Positions 33,788 to 47,030 of a stretch of DNA of 64,000 nt are shown here, piece after piece. The number at the start of each line of letters is the position of its first letter. Positions within the stretch are counted from its first letter, which is position 1. Source of the stretch: Acanthopleura granulata (lineage: Eukaryota; Mollusca; Polyplacophora; Chitonida; Chitonidae); contig JABBOT010000004.1 in the NCBI GenBank assembly GCA_016165875.1, positions 12,773,672-12,837,671 on the forward strand, read 5' to 3'. The notes under the pieces were generated by a model. That model saw only the letters and a program-made list of their open reading frames with translations, was not told the origin of the DNA and did not search any database. The position numbers were made by a program, and so were the translations under genes.

Positions 33788-33981
33788 GGGCAGATCATTA
33801 TTATCGTTCGAAAAATAGCAACAGACTGTTTAGGGCTTGAACCTCAACAAATGTATGTTCTTAGAGCCGATGGTTCACCTAGACAGTCCCTGTGTTGTTT
33901 AGGAGTATATGTAGAAAGTCCTGGCTTGATAAGAACACAGACAGACGGATGTGGAGCTCGGTAAAGTTAGTGACTATTTGA
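33776..33981 (+). promoter_or_regulatory. DYRK2: Upstream ORFs in the likely DYRK2 5' leader
   Basis: An ATG at 33776 opens a 62-codon frame that stops at 33964, 23 bases before the DYRK2 ATG. A second ATG at 33949 opens a 10-codon frame stopping at TGA 33979-33981, six bases before the main ATG and in its frame. If the leader is not spliced, both could restrain initiation at the main ATG. Neither peptide resembles a known family. Confidence 0.4.
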
Positions 33982-33987
33982 GTAGGA

Positions 33988-35664
33988 ATGACAACTGGAG
34001 TAAAGCAGCTGCCTGTGCAACGGACTCGATCTCTCCTGACATCGGGAGACATGTATACTCACAATACATTGGACAATGCATCTCATCATTTACCACCTCT
34101 AACAAGCCAGACAGTTGGGGGAGCTCACAGTGCCCAATTCAGCTCCCACGGTGGTGTCAAAGTGCAGCAATTATTTGAGGATCACAAACACCACCATCAT
34201 GTGGAAAAGCGAGAGGCAATTCAAAATGGCGACCGCGGCGAAGAGCAGTCGTTTCCAGTGGTTCGACCAAGCTCCAGTGCTGGGAGTACAGGAAGTAAGA
34301 GTGGCTCCGCGGCACGAAGGAGCAATTCTATGAGCCCAGAGGCTGCCATGAAACAGTATATGCATAAATTGACTTCTTTTGAGCATCACGAAATCTTCAA
34401 TTATCCCTCTATTTTCTTTGTGGGACCCAATGCAAAGAAACGTCAAGGGGTTGTTGGCGGGGCAAACAACAATGGGTATGATGATGAAAATGGTTCTTAC
34501 GTACATGTTCCACATGACCATATAGCATATCGTTACGAGGTTCTTAAAATCATTGGCAAAGGAAGCTTTGGACAAGTTGTAAAGGCATATGATCACAAAA
34601 CGCAACAGCATGTGGCGTTAAAAATGGTACGAAATGAAAAAAGATTCCATCGACAGGCCCAGGAAGAAATTCGAATTTTGGAACATTTACGGAAACAGGA
34701 CAAGGACAATGCAATGAATATTGTACATATGTATGAACACTTAACCTTCAGAAACCATATATGCATCACATTTGAATTGCTTAGTATGAACTTGTATGAA
34801 CTCATAAAGAAGAACAAATTCCAGGGATTTAGCTTGCAGTTAGTGAGAAAATTTGCCCATTCTATTCTGCAGTGTTTGGATGCACTGTACAAAAATCGTA
34901 TTATTCATTGTGATCTGAAACCTGAGAATATCCTGCTGAAACAACAAGGCAGAAGTGGAATCAAGGTGATTGACTTTGGTTCCAGTTGCTATGAGCACCA
35001 GCGGATATACACCTATATTCAATCTAGGTTTTACCGTGCTCCTGAGGTGATCTTAGGTGCCAAGTATGGCATGCCTATAGACATGTGGAGTTTGGGGTGT
35101 ATACTGGCAGAACTACTCACAGGATATCCATTGTTTCCCGGTGAAGATGAAGGTGACCAGTTGGCTTGCATAATTGAGATTTCTGGAATGCCGCCGCAGA
35201 AGCTTTTGGATCAGTCTAAGAGAGCTCGAAATTTCATAAGCTCCAAAGGGTTTCCACGGTATTGCTCGGTGACAACTCTGCCAGATGGTTCCACTGTACT
35301 GAATGGAGGTAGATCAAGACGAGGAAAGACAAGAGGTGTACCTGGCTCAAAGGAACTAGTTACGGCTCTGAAGGGCTGTGATGATCCCTTGTTTTTAGAT
35401 TTCATGCGTAGGTGCTTAGAATGGGACCCGTCAACTAGGATGACACCAACCCAAGCTCTACGCCATGCCTGGTTACGGAGGCGACTCCCCAAGCCACCAC
35501 CAACTGAAAACCGTGAATCCTCGAGTCGGAGATCTGGAGCCAGGGGTGCGGCTGGAGGGAAAATGCCGTCTGCTAGCAGTAAATCTCGACAAATCATTCC
35601 AGAGGGTGTGCAGTCCCAGCTTAATACAAGGACTAAACTACCTCAAATAGGGTCAACCTTATAG
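33988..35664 (+). CDS. DYRK2: DYRK2-type dual-specificity tyrosine-regulated kinase, complete
   Basis: A 558-residue class II DYRK kinase, which autophosphorylates a tyrosine during folding and then phosphorylates Ser/Thr substrates (in vertebrates including p53, SIAH2 and katanin). The N-terminal region shares VQQLFED (59-65) with human DYRK2. The accessory NAPA region and DH box follow ([20 protein letters not shown] near 118-137; [20 protein letters not shown] ending at 183). The kinase domain has the glycine loop GKGSFGQV (190-197), Lys212 in [12 protein letters not shown] with Asp309, DFG 329-331, activation-loop YTY with Tyr343, SRFYRAPE, the insert GGRSRRGK, and [20 protein letters not shown]. 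The ATG follows an in-frame TGA at 33979-33981 and has G at -3. Closest to DYRK2 rather than DYRK4 by the insert and C-terminal blocks. The coding region has no intron. A spliced 5' exon is possible. Confidence 0.95.
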   Translation: MTTGVKQLPVQRTRSLLTSGDMYTHNTLDNASHHLPPLTSQTVGGAHSAQFSSHGGVKVQQLFEDHKHHHHVEKREAIQNGDRGEEQSFPVVRPSSSAGSTGSKSGSAARRSNSMSPEAAMKQYMHKLTSFEHHEIFNYPSIFFVGPNAKKRQGVVGGANNNGYDDENGSYVHVPHDHIAYRYEVLKIIGKGSFGQVVKAYDHKTQQHVALKMVRNEKRFHRQAQEEIRILEHLRKQDKDNAMNIVHMYEHLTFRNHICITFELLSMNLYELIKKNKFQGFSLQLVRKFAHSILQCLDALYKNRIIHCDLKPENILLKQQGRSGIKVIDFGSSCYEHQRIYTYIQSRFYRAPEVILGAKYGMPIDMWSLGCILAELLTGYPLFPGEDEGDQLACIIEISGMPPQKLLDQSKRARNFISSKGFPRYCSVTTLPDGSTVLNGGRSRRGKTRGVPGSKELVTALKGCDDPLFLDFMRRCLEWDPSTRMTPTQALRHAWLRRRLPKPPPTENRESSSRRSGARGAAGGKMPSASSKSRQIIPEGVQSQLNTRTKLPQIGSTL

Positions 35665-37663
35665 AGCACAACTCCAGCTAATTCAAGATTTCTTTTGAAA
35701 CCGTCCACTCTCTGAAAATATCTAGGGCAACAGAATTATTTGTTTACAGCATTTTATAGCACTTGCCGCAGTTTTTTTATAGAGGATTTTATTTCTCAAA
35801 AGAGCACTGAATATCATTTTCAACTTTTACTGTGTTATAAGTATCACATGAATTTAATTACTTAAGTCTCTGCATAATGCTGTCTCCATAATATACTCTG
35901 CATATGGATTTCAGAACATTATGCTCAACCGGATATGAAACTTCTCCTACCACAAAGTTTTATCAGTTTTGAAATACTCAACACACAGCTATTTGTACTG
36001 CTGTGATGGAAATCTGAAATTCAGTGTGTGGAACACAATTTGCAATTCTAGACTATGAACAATGTGGCAGAATAGTGTGTTGTTAAAGGAATTTGTCATG
36101 CAGAGCAAAGTGTGACAGGTTTTACTGTGATCAGTTTTAAGATCGCAAATTTTGAGTGAAATGCTGGTCTGCCCTGTCACTGTGATATGAACTTCATGTT
36201 TTAGGACCAATGTTTTCCAAATTGTATCTATAGATATTTGTGTTTTTTTAAATGTAAAATAGCCTGAGGTGAATGTGTGAATTACAAATGTATTAGTTTG
36301 GTTTGACATTAATGGCATTTACAGAAATCTTTATTCCAGGTAAAACTGGGCTTTGCCTTTTAAGAAAAAATATATTAATATTTTAAATCCCTGTTTATTT
36401 ATAGAGTGAACGAATACACAAACATTTAAATGCTTAAATTGTATACTACAAAGTTAAGTATTCTTTCGAATTAATGGAACGCATTTCGACTTTTGACTTG
36501 AACATCTCTTTGAGAAAAGGGATACCCACCATTTTATTTGCTCACAAAGTACTGATTGTAAATTCAGTTAACAGATATGACCCTTCTGACCAGTTGGTCC
36601 CCATTCTCAGCCCTCTGGGTGTTTCAGTCTCTCTTCATTTCTATACTGGTGTGTCTTGAATTCTAGCATGACCCACTCAGCTCAACACTGGCTGTGGAAG
36701 CAGTCTTTGTTTAGCAGGTTATAAAGTTAGTCCACCAGAACCTGATCATCTGAAAATAATCTCATTTCAGAGGTTGTGAATGCAAAGGATGTAATAACAT
36801 GTGTACAATCTTTTTTTGTTTAGTTGTTTTTTTTTGTCTTGGTTTCTTTTTTTTCTTTTTTTATCAAGAAAGGGAATGATGAAAAATCACATTAAATTTT
36901 GGTCTGTTACAGGAGAAGGACAAAAATAACCCATGCACATAATGGCAGCAAAACTTAAGATTTCTATTCAGGCATAGAATCTCCTTTAACTGCCTCAATC
37001 CAATCCCCACCAATGTAAATAAATTTCAGCCACATGCAGTGAAAGAAATATTGTAAATAATGCTTTGAAAACAAATGCCAAATGTGATGAAGTTTTTGTT
37101 TAGGCCAATCCAGGTTTTGTTTTCCAAAGATTTTTAACTCACAAACCATAGTTTTACAGTAATATGAGTGAATTGTTCTAGCAAGCAAAATGTAATGTTT
37201 GTGATAACCGAATAATTAAATTGAATGATGACACATGAATCAATGTTGCTTTTGTTATCTTGTTTGCCTTAACAAGTAGTGTAGCTTTCAATATAAGACT
37301 GATTTTCACTAAATATTCAGAAATAATATTTAGTCAGAATCTGCCTTGTCTGAATAAGAGTTACACTATGTACATGTTGGTGATACGATCAAACTACGGG
37401 CAGTTATCATTACACTAGAAATGTGTATTTTGATTTTCTTGTTAATCAGTAACCATTATAACATGGAGTTAAAATGTTTTGGGTTTTACATGTACTTGCA
37501 GAACACCTTTTCTGTGTCTGTTACATACAGATGTAATAGATGTCAAGAGGGATGTTCTTTAACCACATGGATATCATTAACTTTAAGTGGTTTTGGTTTC
37601 ATGCAAAAGTGGTTATATGTGGTTGGATATTTGTTAAAGTCAAAAGACAAACTCAAAAATAAA
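35665..37663 (+). other. DYRK2: Probable DYRK2 3' untranslated region
   Basis: AT-rich DNA without supported coding frames. Candidate poly(A) signals AATAAA lie at 37018-37023 and 37658-37663; earlier variants exist. A long 3' UTR is usual for DYRK2, but the true end cannot be chosen from sequence alone. Confidence 0.35.
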
Positions 37664-40600
37664 AACAGTGGTAAGCATTGCGAAAGACAATACTGGAGTT
37701 AATTTGTTAGATTCATCTGGACACATCATCTGCAAATAACATGACCAGAATTCTTGGTTTGGGGTAAGTGGGCCTGATAGTATGAATCCTTTGTACTAGT
37801 AATACATGCACTTAACTATTATGGTGAGTATACATTCAGTAATTGTGTATACATAAACAATAAGAGTTTTGACAAAACAGGGCCATGGGTGAAATTTGTG
37901 AAGAGTTCACTTGTGCAAAGCTCCCAAAGCGTAAGATTCACTCTTAATAACTACCATAAAAATCGAATCTCTATCTTTAATACTGGAGACTACAGGGAGA
38001 TGACACTTTGATAGGCCTGATTGTAAGTTCTTCATCTTACTACCAATTGTGCATTTTAAGAGACTGGTTGTAACTTCTACCAAAGTGCATTTATGGTATA
38101 TTTTTAAACAGACAAACACTTGTACCATTTATAATTGTTAATTACAGTGTGATTATGTGATGTTCATAATTGATCACATTTTCTTCAGTATTAATTGGTA
38201 TGTTTACATGTGTACTCTTTAGTATCATGCAGACATGTGCATTTCAAGAAGCCACTGTGCCTGCTACCTATACTAGTCTACTTGATCAAAAAGCTCCCAA
38301 TCTGAGTCATTTGCAGTGTAACCTCAAGCTACATTCACCACAGCTGTGTAATGCTTTGTAACCCTGTTCAGTTGAAAGCTGTAGTTCATTTCCTTTATTG
38401 TTTACCCATTGAAAGATGGGATGCATGGTAGTATTGACACCTGTGACCTATAAGCTGTTATTGGATCATCTAGTTTGTCTTTTGTCTGTAAGATACTGTT
38501 CAGCCTTATATGAAGATTCACAGCTAAGTTGCTTTATGGAAGCATATGGGCCATGACCTGACACGTGAAGCTTACAACAGTTAAACGGCACGTGGAGCAG
38601 CCCGCCCTTTAACTGCAGGCAGGCAGGTGTTGCCGCTTTACCGCTATGTGTCATTGTTCACTTGCCGCATGGGTTGGCACGTATTATGTGCGTATGACTC
38701 GAAATACACATGCCCTGGATCGACATAGGCCCACAAACCAGCTGAGAAGAAACTAATTATAATGCATCATTTTAAGATTACTTTTATTCATAATAGTGTG
38801 TTTATTAATATATCCCCGGAGGTCTTTAATCCAGGACTAAATATAGCATATATGACCACAAGAGCTGGGGTGCCAGTCGGATTTGTTTGGGCAAACTACA
38901 AGATGTAGGAATATTTCAATGTCCCAAATTCATACACCTACGTAAGCTTTTTATAGAAAGCAAATATAATGTTAGGTATACTAGTTTTGATAAACAATAA
39001 TCCAAACAAACATCACTGTAATCGGGAGAACACCTTTGCGCACTGTTAAGTGACTATGTATGAGTGTGTATATACAAATGCATGTAAAAGGAATATGCCA
39101 GATCTATCAAGTTACAAGTTTATAATCCCCACGCAGGACATAACTTCACACAGTCATTTCCATAGTGTCTATGTGAATTGAATGACACTAGATTTAGCCT
39201 TTAATAGACCTATATTTCGTTATATGTTTTGTAATGCCAGGCCTATTGTATTTCCATACAACGTAACGCGCGTGTGGTGTGTATCTACGCATACATAAAC
39301 AATACGATGTTAAGTGTAAGAAAGAAAACAAGCAAAAAAAAAAAAAAAAAAAAGAAAAAGCGGTACATAAATTGAATGCCTTTTCGTGTTTAACTATATC
39401 AGTAGCTTGGAAAAAAGAACGGTCTTTTTTTTTAAATAAGTAAATAGAATAACTAATTTTGCTGACTCTAGCATGTGGACTGATTCGAAATATAAGACAA
39501 TAGGATACTCATAAGTGTACGCTATGCTTCCACGCTATTCCACGCTAACACCGAAACAGAGTTTATGCATTATAAAGTTGTGTCGTATTTCTCCTCTTTG
39601 TTGTATGTTGGGAGAGAGAGAGAATTGAGATGCACGTTTTCGAGTCTATTTAGATTCCTATTCAATTTTATACGGCGTACAATTCGAAGCAGAGCCTTGG
39701 TATATAGATATTTACAGTATATCTGTATATAAGTGAGGGTGATTGACGGGTTCCATATGTAGGATTGTATGTGTGTATTATCGATTAGCGTTATAGTTTT
39801 ATGTGTTTGCGAACGTCTATAAAGTATTTGTTCAACAAACGCATGTGCCGGTAGTCATTGGCAGGAGCTATATAGGTTTTAAACAAATAGCAACAGCGAG
39901 TGTATGTTACACTACAAACACCTTGCAATTATATCTATACGCCAGCACGGCATTGCATGCTTATGCCCTGTTATATACACGACTTTATTTTTGTACACAG
40001 TAATCATCAATGTATGCATTGATTGCATGCATATGTAACATGTTAATTAATGTACAGATGCATGCAATGCCAAATAACTCAGCGGAGATGGCACAAGCAT
40101 TTAATTATACATGTATCCATGCAACAAGCATGCAGGTTTGGATTAATGTTAACTTATGCAAGTCTATATAACCTCATAGATAAATTCGGATGGGCTCCTT
40201 TTTTCGGTGGTTATTTGGGTTGTTTTGGATAAACGCCATATATACATGCTGCATGAATGTAAATGGGAATTGGTTAAGATGACTGTCTTCGTCATCGATG
40301 GCAAAATTATTGGGTTCCTTTTGTGAAAAAGTTCACCGTAGGGCATGATAAAGGCTGTTTGTGAGCAGATTGTGATTCTGATGACCCTTAAGAGACCCCA
40401 ATCTGTATAGGTACGCCAGTGTGTCAGTGATTCGCGCGTGTAATCGCGAAAATGTAACTATGACTTGCATATTGCAAGTGAAACAGTTACCAAGACGTCC
40501 AACGAACCAGCTTGCGCGATCTGCCGATCAAACATTTGGCAAAACAATCGGTGCTCTTCTAAAAAGACTGTATCGTGGCTTGTTTTGTTGATGAGCTTAA

Positions 40601-41899
40601 GGCAGTTGCCATAAATCGATGTGAAATGTATTGGGTTATTCACAGAGTTGGCATTCAGGCCAACTGTTCGGCACCGTCGACCATCTGTAAATGTGCCACC
40701 GAAAGTACCTCAGATCCACGCGCGGGCATAATTATGGAATCAATTTTTCCGGTTACTTGACGGATTTAATTAACCAAATTGATGCATAGGTCGTGCCATG
40801 GACATCTTTTGGATAAAATCGGACACCAATGACCGCGGGCTAGTGGCATGAATGTACATTGAGAGAAAACTCCTAGAAGAAGGATATATATAACTATAGA
40901 CATTTGGCTCTATATAGTGCCCACTATAGTAACCTTGCATGGTGGTGTCATTGTCAGGTGCGTACATCCAAAAACGGCGATTTGATTGCTTATATATCTT
41001 ATCTGAATAGGAACGTCTAGTTAAATAATCGCATGTGACATATACGCGTGTTAATCCTCGGGTGCTAGCTGTGCATGGGTTATACAGCTATAATACAAGT
41101 ATAGTTGGTATCTGTCTTTCGTTTTCTTTCCGGGATTTATTTACACATTTATATAAACCTCCCGCGCATTTCCCCTTCCATGATGTACAAGATACAGGCG
41201 ACTTTATTATGCATGTATATACGAATAAGAGGTCGTCACAGCGACAGTTTCACAGCGATACATGCACATCGTAGTGTAACATGGACAAGTGAAGTCGATA
41301 ACTTGCCATGCAAATATACGGCGTTGACCAATAACCACCATTTATGCACGTAATCACAATTAAGGCACCTCAGTATATATTATAGAAAATGTGTCCACAT
41401 CTGACTTAAATTATACCGATTGATTGTGTAAGGCAGATTCAATGTACATTTGTATGCTATACCTCATAGGCAATTTGTATACATGTAATATACATGACCA
41501 AATGTTGGAAATGGAGGTGTTCAGACAGAAATTTCATGAACAACTTTAATTTATACATACTTGGTAGGTACATGAACTGTAATTAACATAAACTGAGATT
41601 GCTAAACACAATATCCATCATATTTTACCATGTGATAAAACGGGCATCTGGTTAGTTAACAAGTATAGTATAGAGGTACATTATATATACATATACGCAC
41701 AGCATCTTGAATTCGTTAGTTCGCATTAATGCTGAGTGTAGGTCTAGATTCACCAGTTAAAATTGTGTATGCGTGACAATACAACTGATTTACGCTGTTT
41801 AAGTCACTCATGTTTCAGTCCAGGATTGTCATGCAGGTGTTTTAAATGTTGATTAATGCATGTCTCTCGTTGCATGGCACCATATGGCCTCTGAGGGAA

Positions 41900-42010
41900 G
41901 GTTTTATTAATCTGTATAACATACGAGAAGGCAGGTTCAAATCCACCCAGTCGTTTTGTCACAGTTATGACGATTTGTGCTAATTTCCCTAAATCTGGAC
42001 TCCTCCACTC
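41900..42010 (-). repeat. tRNA-related SINE remnant
   Basis: On the - strand the box-B-like 'gggtggatttgaacctgcc' follows 'aattagcacaaatcgtcata' and 'aaaacgactgg'. The open frame at 41804-42094 (96 codons) runs through it and is an artefact of the repeat. Confidence 0.4.
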
Positions 42011-43019
42011 ATAATATGATCGCCGACTTATAGCAGAAATATCTTTGAATTCAAGGTAAAGCCTGGATCTAGATATACATACATACAAATACATGCGTGA
42101 TGCATTAGTTTCGCGTTTGTCTAATTGTGGTTGGTCCCCAGGACTTTCGAGCCTGTTGATATTATGTGCCAGTCAAAGTATGTCACGTTTAATGTGTTAA
42201 TGTTATGTTTTTTTGTTTTTTTTTTTGTTTTTTTTATAAATGTACAGTATGTATATATGTATATATATAGTGTGTGTGCTTACGGGGACAGATATAAATC
42301 AATTAGGGTTTTGGCGGAATAGAGTCGATCGAGGGAAAAGACGGCTGTTTAATACTATGACACACTGCAAAAAAGGATGTAATTTTACAGCACAAGGTGA
42401 TATAAGCCGGAACAGTGAATCCAACTGTAAAAATAATGCTGCCAGTTTTGGTGTTAGTTTACAGTCTATTCCTACAGGATTATAAGATACGCTGCAAATG
42501 TTCATCACAGTTGTAAATTTTCAAATGTAATGCCCGTAAGTCCAATACCCAGTGAAATTCTTCAACTGTCTGAGGTGTTACTAAACATGTGAATATGTGG
42601 TTAAAACTTGTTTATGTTGTTCCTATACTTTGCTGTGAAAAGGCGAAATCCATGAACATACAGTATAGAGAACAAACCCCCTCACCCGAACTACAACCTG
42701 TATTATGCCTGGCAAACTAGTGGACAGAAGTTGTATAGGAGCGTCTTTTGCGGTCAGAACATGAAGAGAACTTTATTTTCTTCCGTATAGTCAAAGCAGA
42801 TGTTTATCCCTCACCCATAAATCAACCGTAAGATTGACATTTATTAAGCGTTCATGCATCAAGCACATGCATCATAGTGAGTTGATAACGTCGGAAGACG
42901 CCTTACTTCCATGCGGTTAAATCTCAGTTGGCTGCTTGGTGAAAGATTTGAACTTGTGAGCTATGTTTGTAACGAACACTATACAGAATATGTTAATCGA
43001 ACAGCACTGCACTGGCAAC

Positions 43020-43110
43020 AGTGACAGTGTATCGTCCGCCTAGTATTCAGGAGATTGGGGTTCAATCGTGAACCTGGGTTTAAATCTCCATGGGCTGAGT
43101 CTAAAAATGA
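43020..43110 (+). repeat. tRNA-like SINE head
   Basis: 'cagtgtatcgtccgcctagt' then 'gattggggttcaatcgtg' resembles a tRNA D-arm followed by a T-arm (box B GGTTCAATC). No cloverleaf closes, so a SINE head is more likely than a tRNA gene. Confidence 0.35.
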
Positions 43111-45589
43111 CCACAGCGGTACTTCTTGTACGGAGCCCAGCAACTGAGGTAGATCAAATGTTAAAAATGCAAGAAAGAGTACATTTATAAATTAAATCGT
43201 ACGAGTCTTTGCAAGCTCACCAGGTTGGGCACATATAATAGTTTGCATGGTTAACTCGTGGCAGTGAGCATGCATGATGGAAAGAAGTCCAAGAGGATAA
43301 ATGCTTTCAGATGGCGTCCAGATTTTATCTCATCCAAGATAACCTCTGAATGTTACGACCAATTCCTTTGTGCAGAACTGCTTAACTATAGCATGTATGC
43401 ATGGTATGGGCCTACTAATACCGTTCTCATCATTGAAATTTCAAACATATACCGCATGTGAACACGAAATGTAACTGAAGAACATTCATTATACTCAGTA
43501 AGATTCGTCATTTGACAATGGCATTAGCTGTATGTGATACCGAAACACCGAGCGCAATAAACTCGAGTTGTTAAGGGCTTAAAACGACTTTCCAGATAAA
43601 TGAAGCATGACGAATATACTTTTGTCCACGGAAAATGAATAAATCCCGATCACTCTACATATATACGACCTTTAGGCCAACAGTTATATGTCTGAAACAG
43701 TGAAGCAGCAAATCGGCTACAATCATTGCCTTTCCGTCTGGAAACCCTTATGATTTTTGTTCATTAAGTAATGTGTAAGGAAACCAGCAACTGGCGTACA
43801 ACCAACTGACGCTGGCAATAATCATGCATGTTAGAGGACTCATTCTGGAACCAGATTTATCATTACGCAACTGAGCCGTTTATGCCTTCCGATGCACTAC
43901 AAATCAATGCACCAAACCCCGTTCTGTGCAGTGTTTGTGATTGCCTTGCAGTCTCTAACAAGGTATTATTTATTCAGTGTTTGCCAAGTATAAGAAACAA
44001 TGTTATTTACTGGGCGGCCATTGCATGCATTTACAATGTGTTTCACACTTGAATGAGGGGTATTTTAGGCACAGGTTTATCGCAGTGAAGTGAGCACTGT
44101 ATAAGGTCGAATTGTTATAGAACTTGCCTTACACGCAGGTTGTATATACAGGAAAACATATAACTAGCTTTTCTACACCAACATTTACATTCCGATGACT
44201 AGAGAAACACTCATTCATTTTTAAAGCCTCTCCAATAACTGGCCTGTAGAGTTATTGTTGTAGCGGTTTGTTTTAGTTTGCCCATGCACCAATTTCTTTG
44301 TAAACATTGTATCATATTTTGAATGTTTGTAGCCTGCAGGTTTATCCAACTTAAACTACCATATTTGGGGCCCTATTTATTTTCGATGAAGTTTGCCAAT
44401 TGCATTTAAGGAGATTTTAGTCAGTTAAGTTTTATATTTTATGACGGACTTGTTAAAATGATATCCTTAGTAAAAAGACGACGGTCTCAAGAGTCATAAC
44501 AGAGAAGTGACGACAGTGTAACAGGTGGCAAATGGTCACACGTTACCGGTGAAATGCTGCCTCTTGTCAATTTATATCTCGATTAGGGTTTGATTATAGA
44601 TGTTCATGTGAGTGCACAAAGAGTAGTAATTAACATCAGACTTCGTAGCAACATGGCTTAAACAAAGTTTAGTTGAAAATGCACTGGTGTTATATTTATT
44701 TCTACTTTGCCTAGAATTACTCAAACTCAGTGATGTATTGTTATCACAATTAACAATCGCCCGAAAACAGTGCCTTTTCCTGTTTCACATTTAGAACTAG
44801 AATGTGGAAGAAACCCATTGTTTTCAACTGATCTGTCAGGCCCCCCTTACCTTGTAAATACACTCTTGCCGTTATGTTTGTGCTCCATGCGTATTTAGAG
44901 CATTCATACAATGCACGGCGCAAAAGTAACCTAATAAAAGTAATATATCTGTAATATGAAACACTTGATTATCTGCTTTCTCTTTGAACTGTAAACCAGT
45001 GTTCATATTCATATTACACATATATTGGATTAAAGAGTTGCGAATGCAGAATTGCATCGTGAACATTGTTTTTTCGGTGGTCTTTATTAGCAAAAAGTAT
45101 CTATAAATTTACAAACACACAGATACGCGCGTTTCGAATGATAATGAAGTCAACAGAAGGCGAGGTTATACGTATTAATACTATTAATGTCCATGCAGCT
45201 GTAACGACTTGTTTATCGGTATGAAGATTCCATCACACAAATCTTGCACAGTGCAACTTCTCTTTATTCCCCGAATCCTTGAGTTCAGCATAATTCGAAT
45301 AATGTAATTATAGATGGTATGGTTGACCATGTGAGATAACCAGGCCAGAACTGGTTCATGTAAGACCTTAACTTGGCAACAGGCATCAAGAACTTACATG
45401 TATGAATGCACTTTACGGTGTATATACATGACAAGTCTGCCATAAAGGGCTAATACACGATGGAAATGAACTGTTTGTTATGGGCATTCAAATAATACTT
45501 GATTTAACTGTTTCCCATAATAAGTTAATGCACGTTACTAACGCAAAACTACCTGATACTGCTTGGTAAACTACCTTAATTACTCCTAC

Positions 45590-47030
45590 GCTTAGATCCA
45601 GCCACCCGGGAAGTCACCGTAATTACATCCATACAGCCAGCTGTCTCGTAAAACACCATAATTACATTCACACAAGTTTATAGCCAGCTTTTGGGTAAAC
45701 ATGCACTCCATCCATTCCAGAATTTAACTCAGTCAGGGTTTTATACAAACTGATCATGTAAACGTTTAAAAGTACCAACTTATACATGCACGAATTTGAA
45801 TTTCGCCCATCCATAGAGTCAGGCGCTTGGTAAAACACCCAAATTAGGCCCATACCAGTGCCCGCTATACTTGGTGAAACATACTCTTTACGTCCATATC
45901 CGGAGGCTTCCATTGGCTTGGCAAAACACCCAAATTAATTTCCATACGGGTGCCAGCTATACTTGGGGAAAAAATCAAATTACGTCCACACCCAGAGCCA
46001 GCCACTTACATAGCAAACATCCAAATAACGCCCATACCGGAGCCAGCTGGATACGTGGTAAACACCTGAATTACGTGCATGCCAATATCCAGCAACTTGG
46101 TAAAACACCCCAATGACGACCATATCCAGGGTTTGCTGCTTGGCAGCACACTCGAATCCCTGCATGCCCACAGCCAGCTACTTGGATCACGCCTGTATCC
46201 AGAGGCAGATGGTTGATAAAACACCTGAATTACGTACTTAACGATACCCGAATTACATTCATATCCAGCGCCTGCTGCTCGCATGGTCAAAAACACCCCC
46301 CCCCCCAAAAAAAACCAACAAAAAACAAAAAAAACCCCAAAAAACAAAACAAAACAAAAAAACAACAACAATAAAAAAAAACAAATAAAAAGATCCAGGT
46401 AATGTTAAAACACCAGAATTACGTCCATACCCACGGCTAGCTACATGGTGAAACATTCGAATTACGTCCACACCCACGGTTAGCTACATGGTAAACATCT
46501 GAATTACGTCCACACCCTCGGCTAGCTACATGGTAAACATTCAAATTACGTCTACACCCACGGTTAGCTACATGGTAAACATTCGAATTACGTCCACACC
46601 CACGGTTAGCTACATGGTAAACATCCGAATTACGTCCATACCCACGGCTAGCTACATGGTAAACATCCGAATTACGTCCACACCCACGGCCAGCTAAAAC
46701 ATCTGAATTACGTCCAGATGGTTGGAAAATCAGCTGGATTACATCCTTACCCATACCTGAATTAACGAAGCTTACGTCGACAACCGGAGCTGGTTACTAA
46801 CTGGTAAAACACCCGAATCTAATCCATACCCAGAACCTCCTATACTGCTAAAACATCGGAATTTCGGCCACGCCTTAAAACACCTGGGTTACCAGTAGCT
46901 GGCCCGGGATGTCGACGTAATCTAGATTTGTTTTGTTTTTTTTGCATCACGCGAGTAGCAGCATCTGGATATGGACGTACCGTAATCCAAGTGTTTGTCT
47001 TTGCTAAAACACCCAAATTACATGTACGCC
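45590..47030. repeat. Minisatellite array (~1.4 kb), 42-bp core units
   Basis: Repeats of the theme 'cttggtaaaacacccgaatt' plus 'acgtccatacccagagccag' fill the region. The youngest part, 46437-46689, holds six head-to-tail units (one of 43, then five of 42 bp) such as 'ttagctacatggtaaacatc' plus 'gaattacgtccacaccc'. Outer units are more diverged and of uneven length. A poly-C/A tract at about 46297-46390 interrupts the array. Because 42 is divisible by three, the - strand stays open as a 14-residue repeat (GCGRNSNVYHVANR-like) over 46437-46754. I regard that frame as fortuitous. Confidence 0.88.

Larger units (their letters stand above)
37664..45590. other. Intergenic region, no supported gene
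   Basis: AT-rich sequence with short fortuitous frames. Notable contents are a run of about 20 A near 39335-39354, a short GA repeat near 39610, SINE-like tRNA remnants near 41900-42010 and 43020-43110, and T-rich tracts near 42208-42236. Confidence 0.45.

Noticed and set aside
46437..46754. Repetitive 105-residue - strand protein
   Set aside because: The frame is open only because the minisatellite unit is 42 bp. It has no plausible start context or signal peptide and breaks down in the older units. Kept as a finding to test, not as a gene.
45590..47030. CRISPR-like array
   Set aside because: Units are head-to-tail with no alternation of identical repeats and unique spacers, and the genome is eukaryotic.
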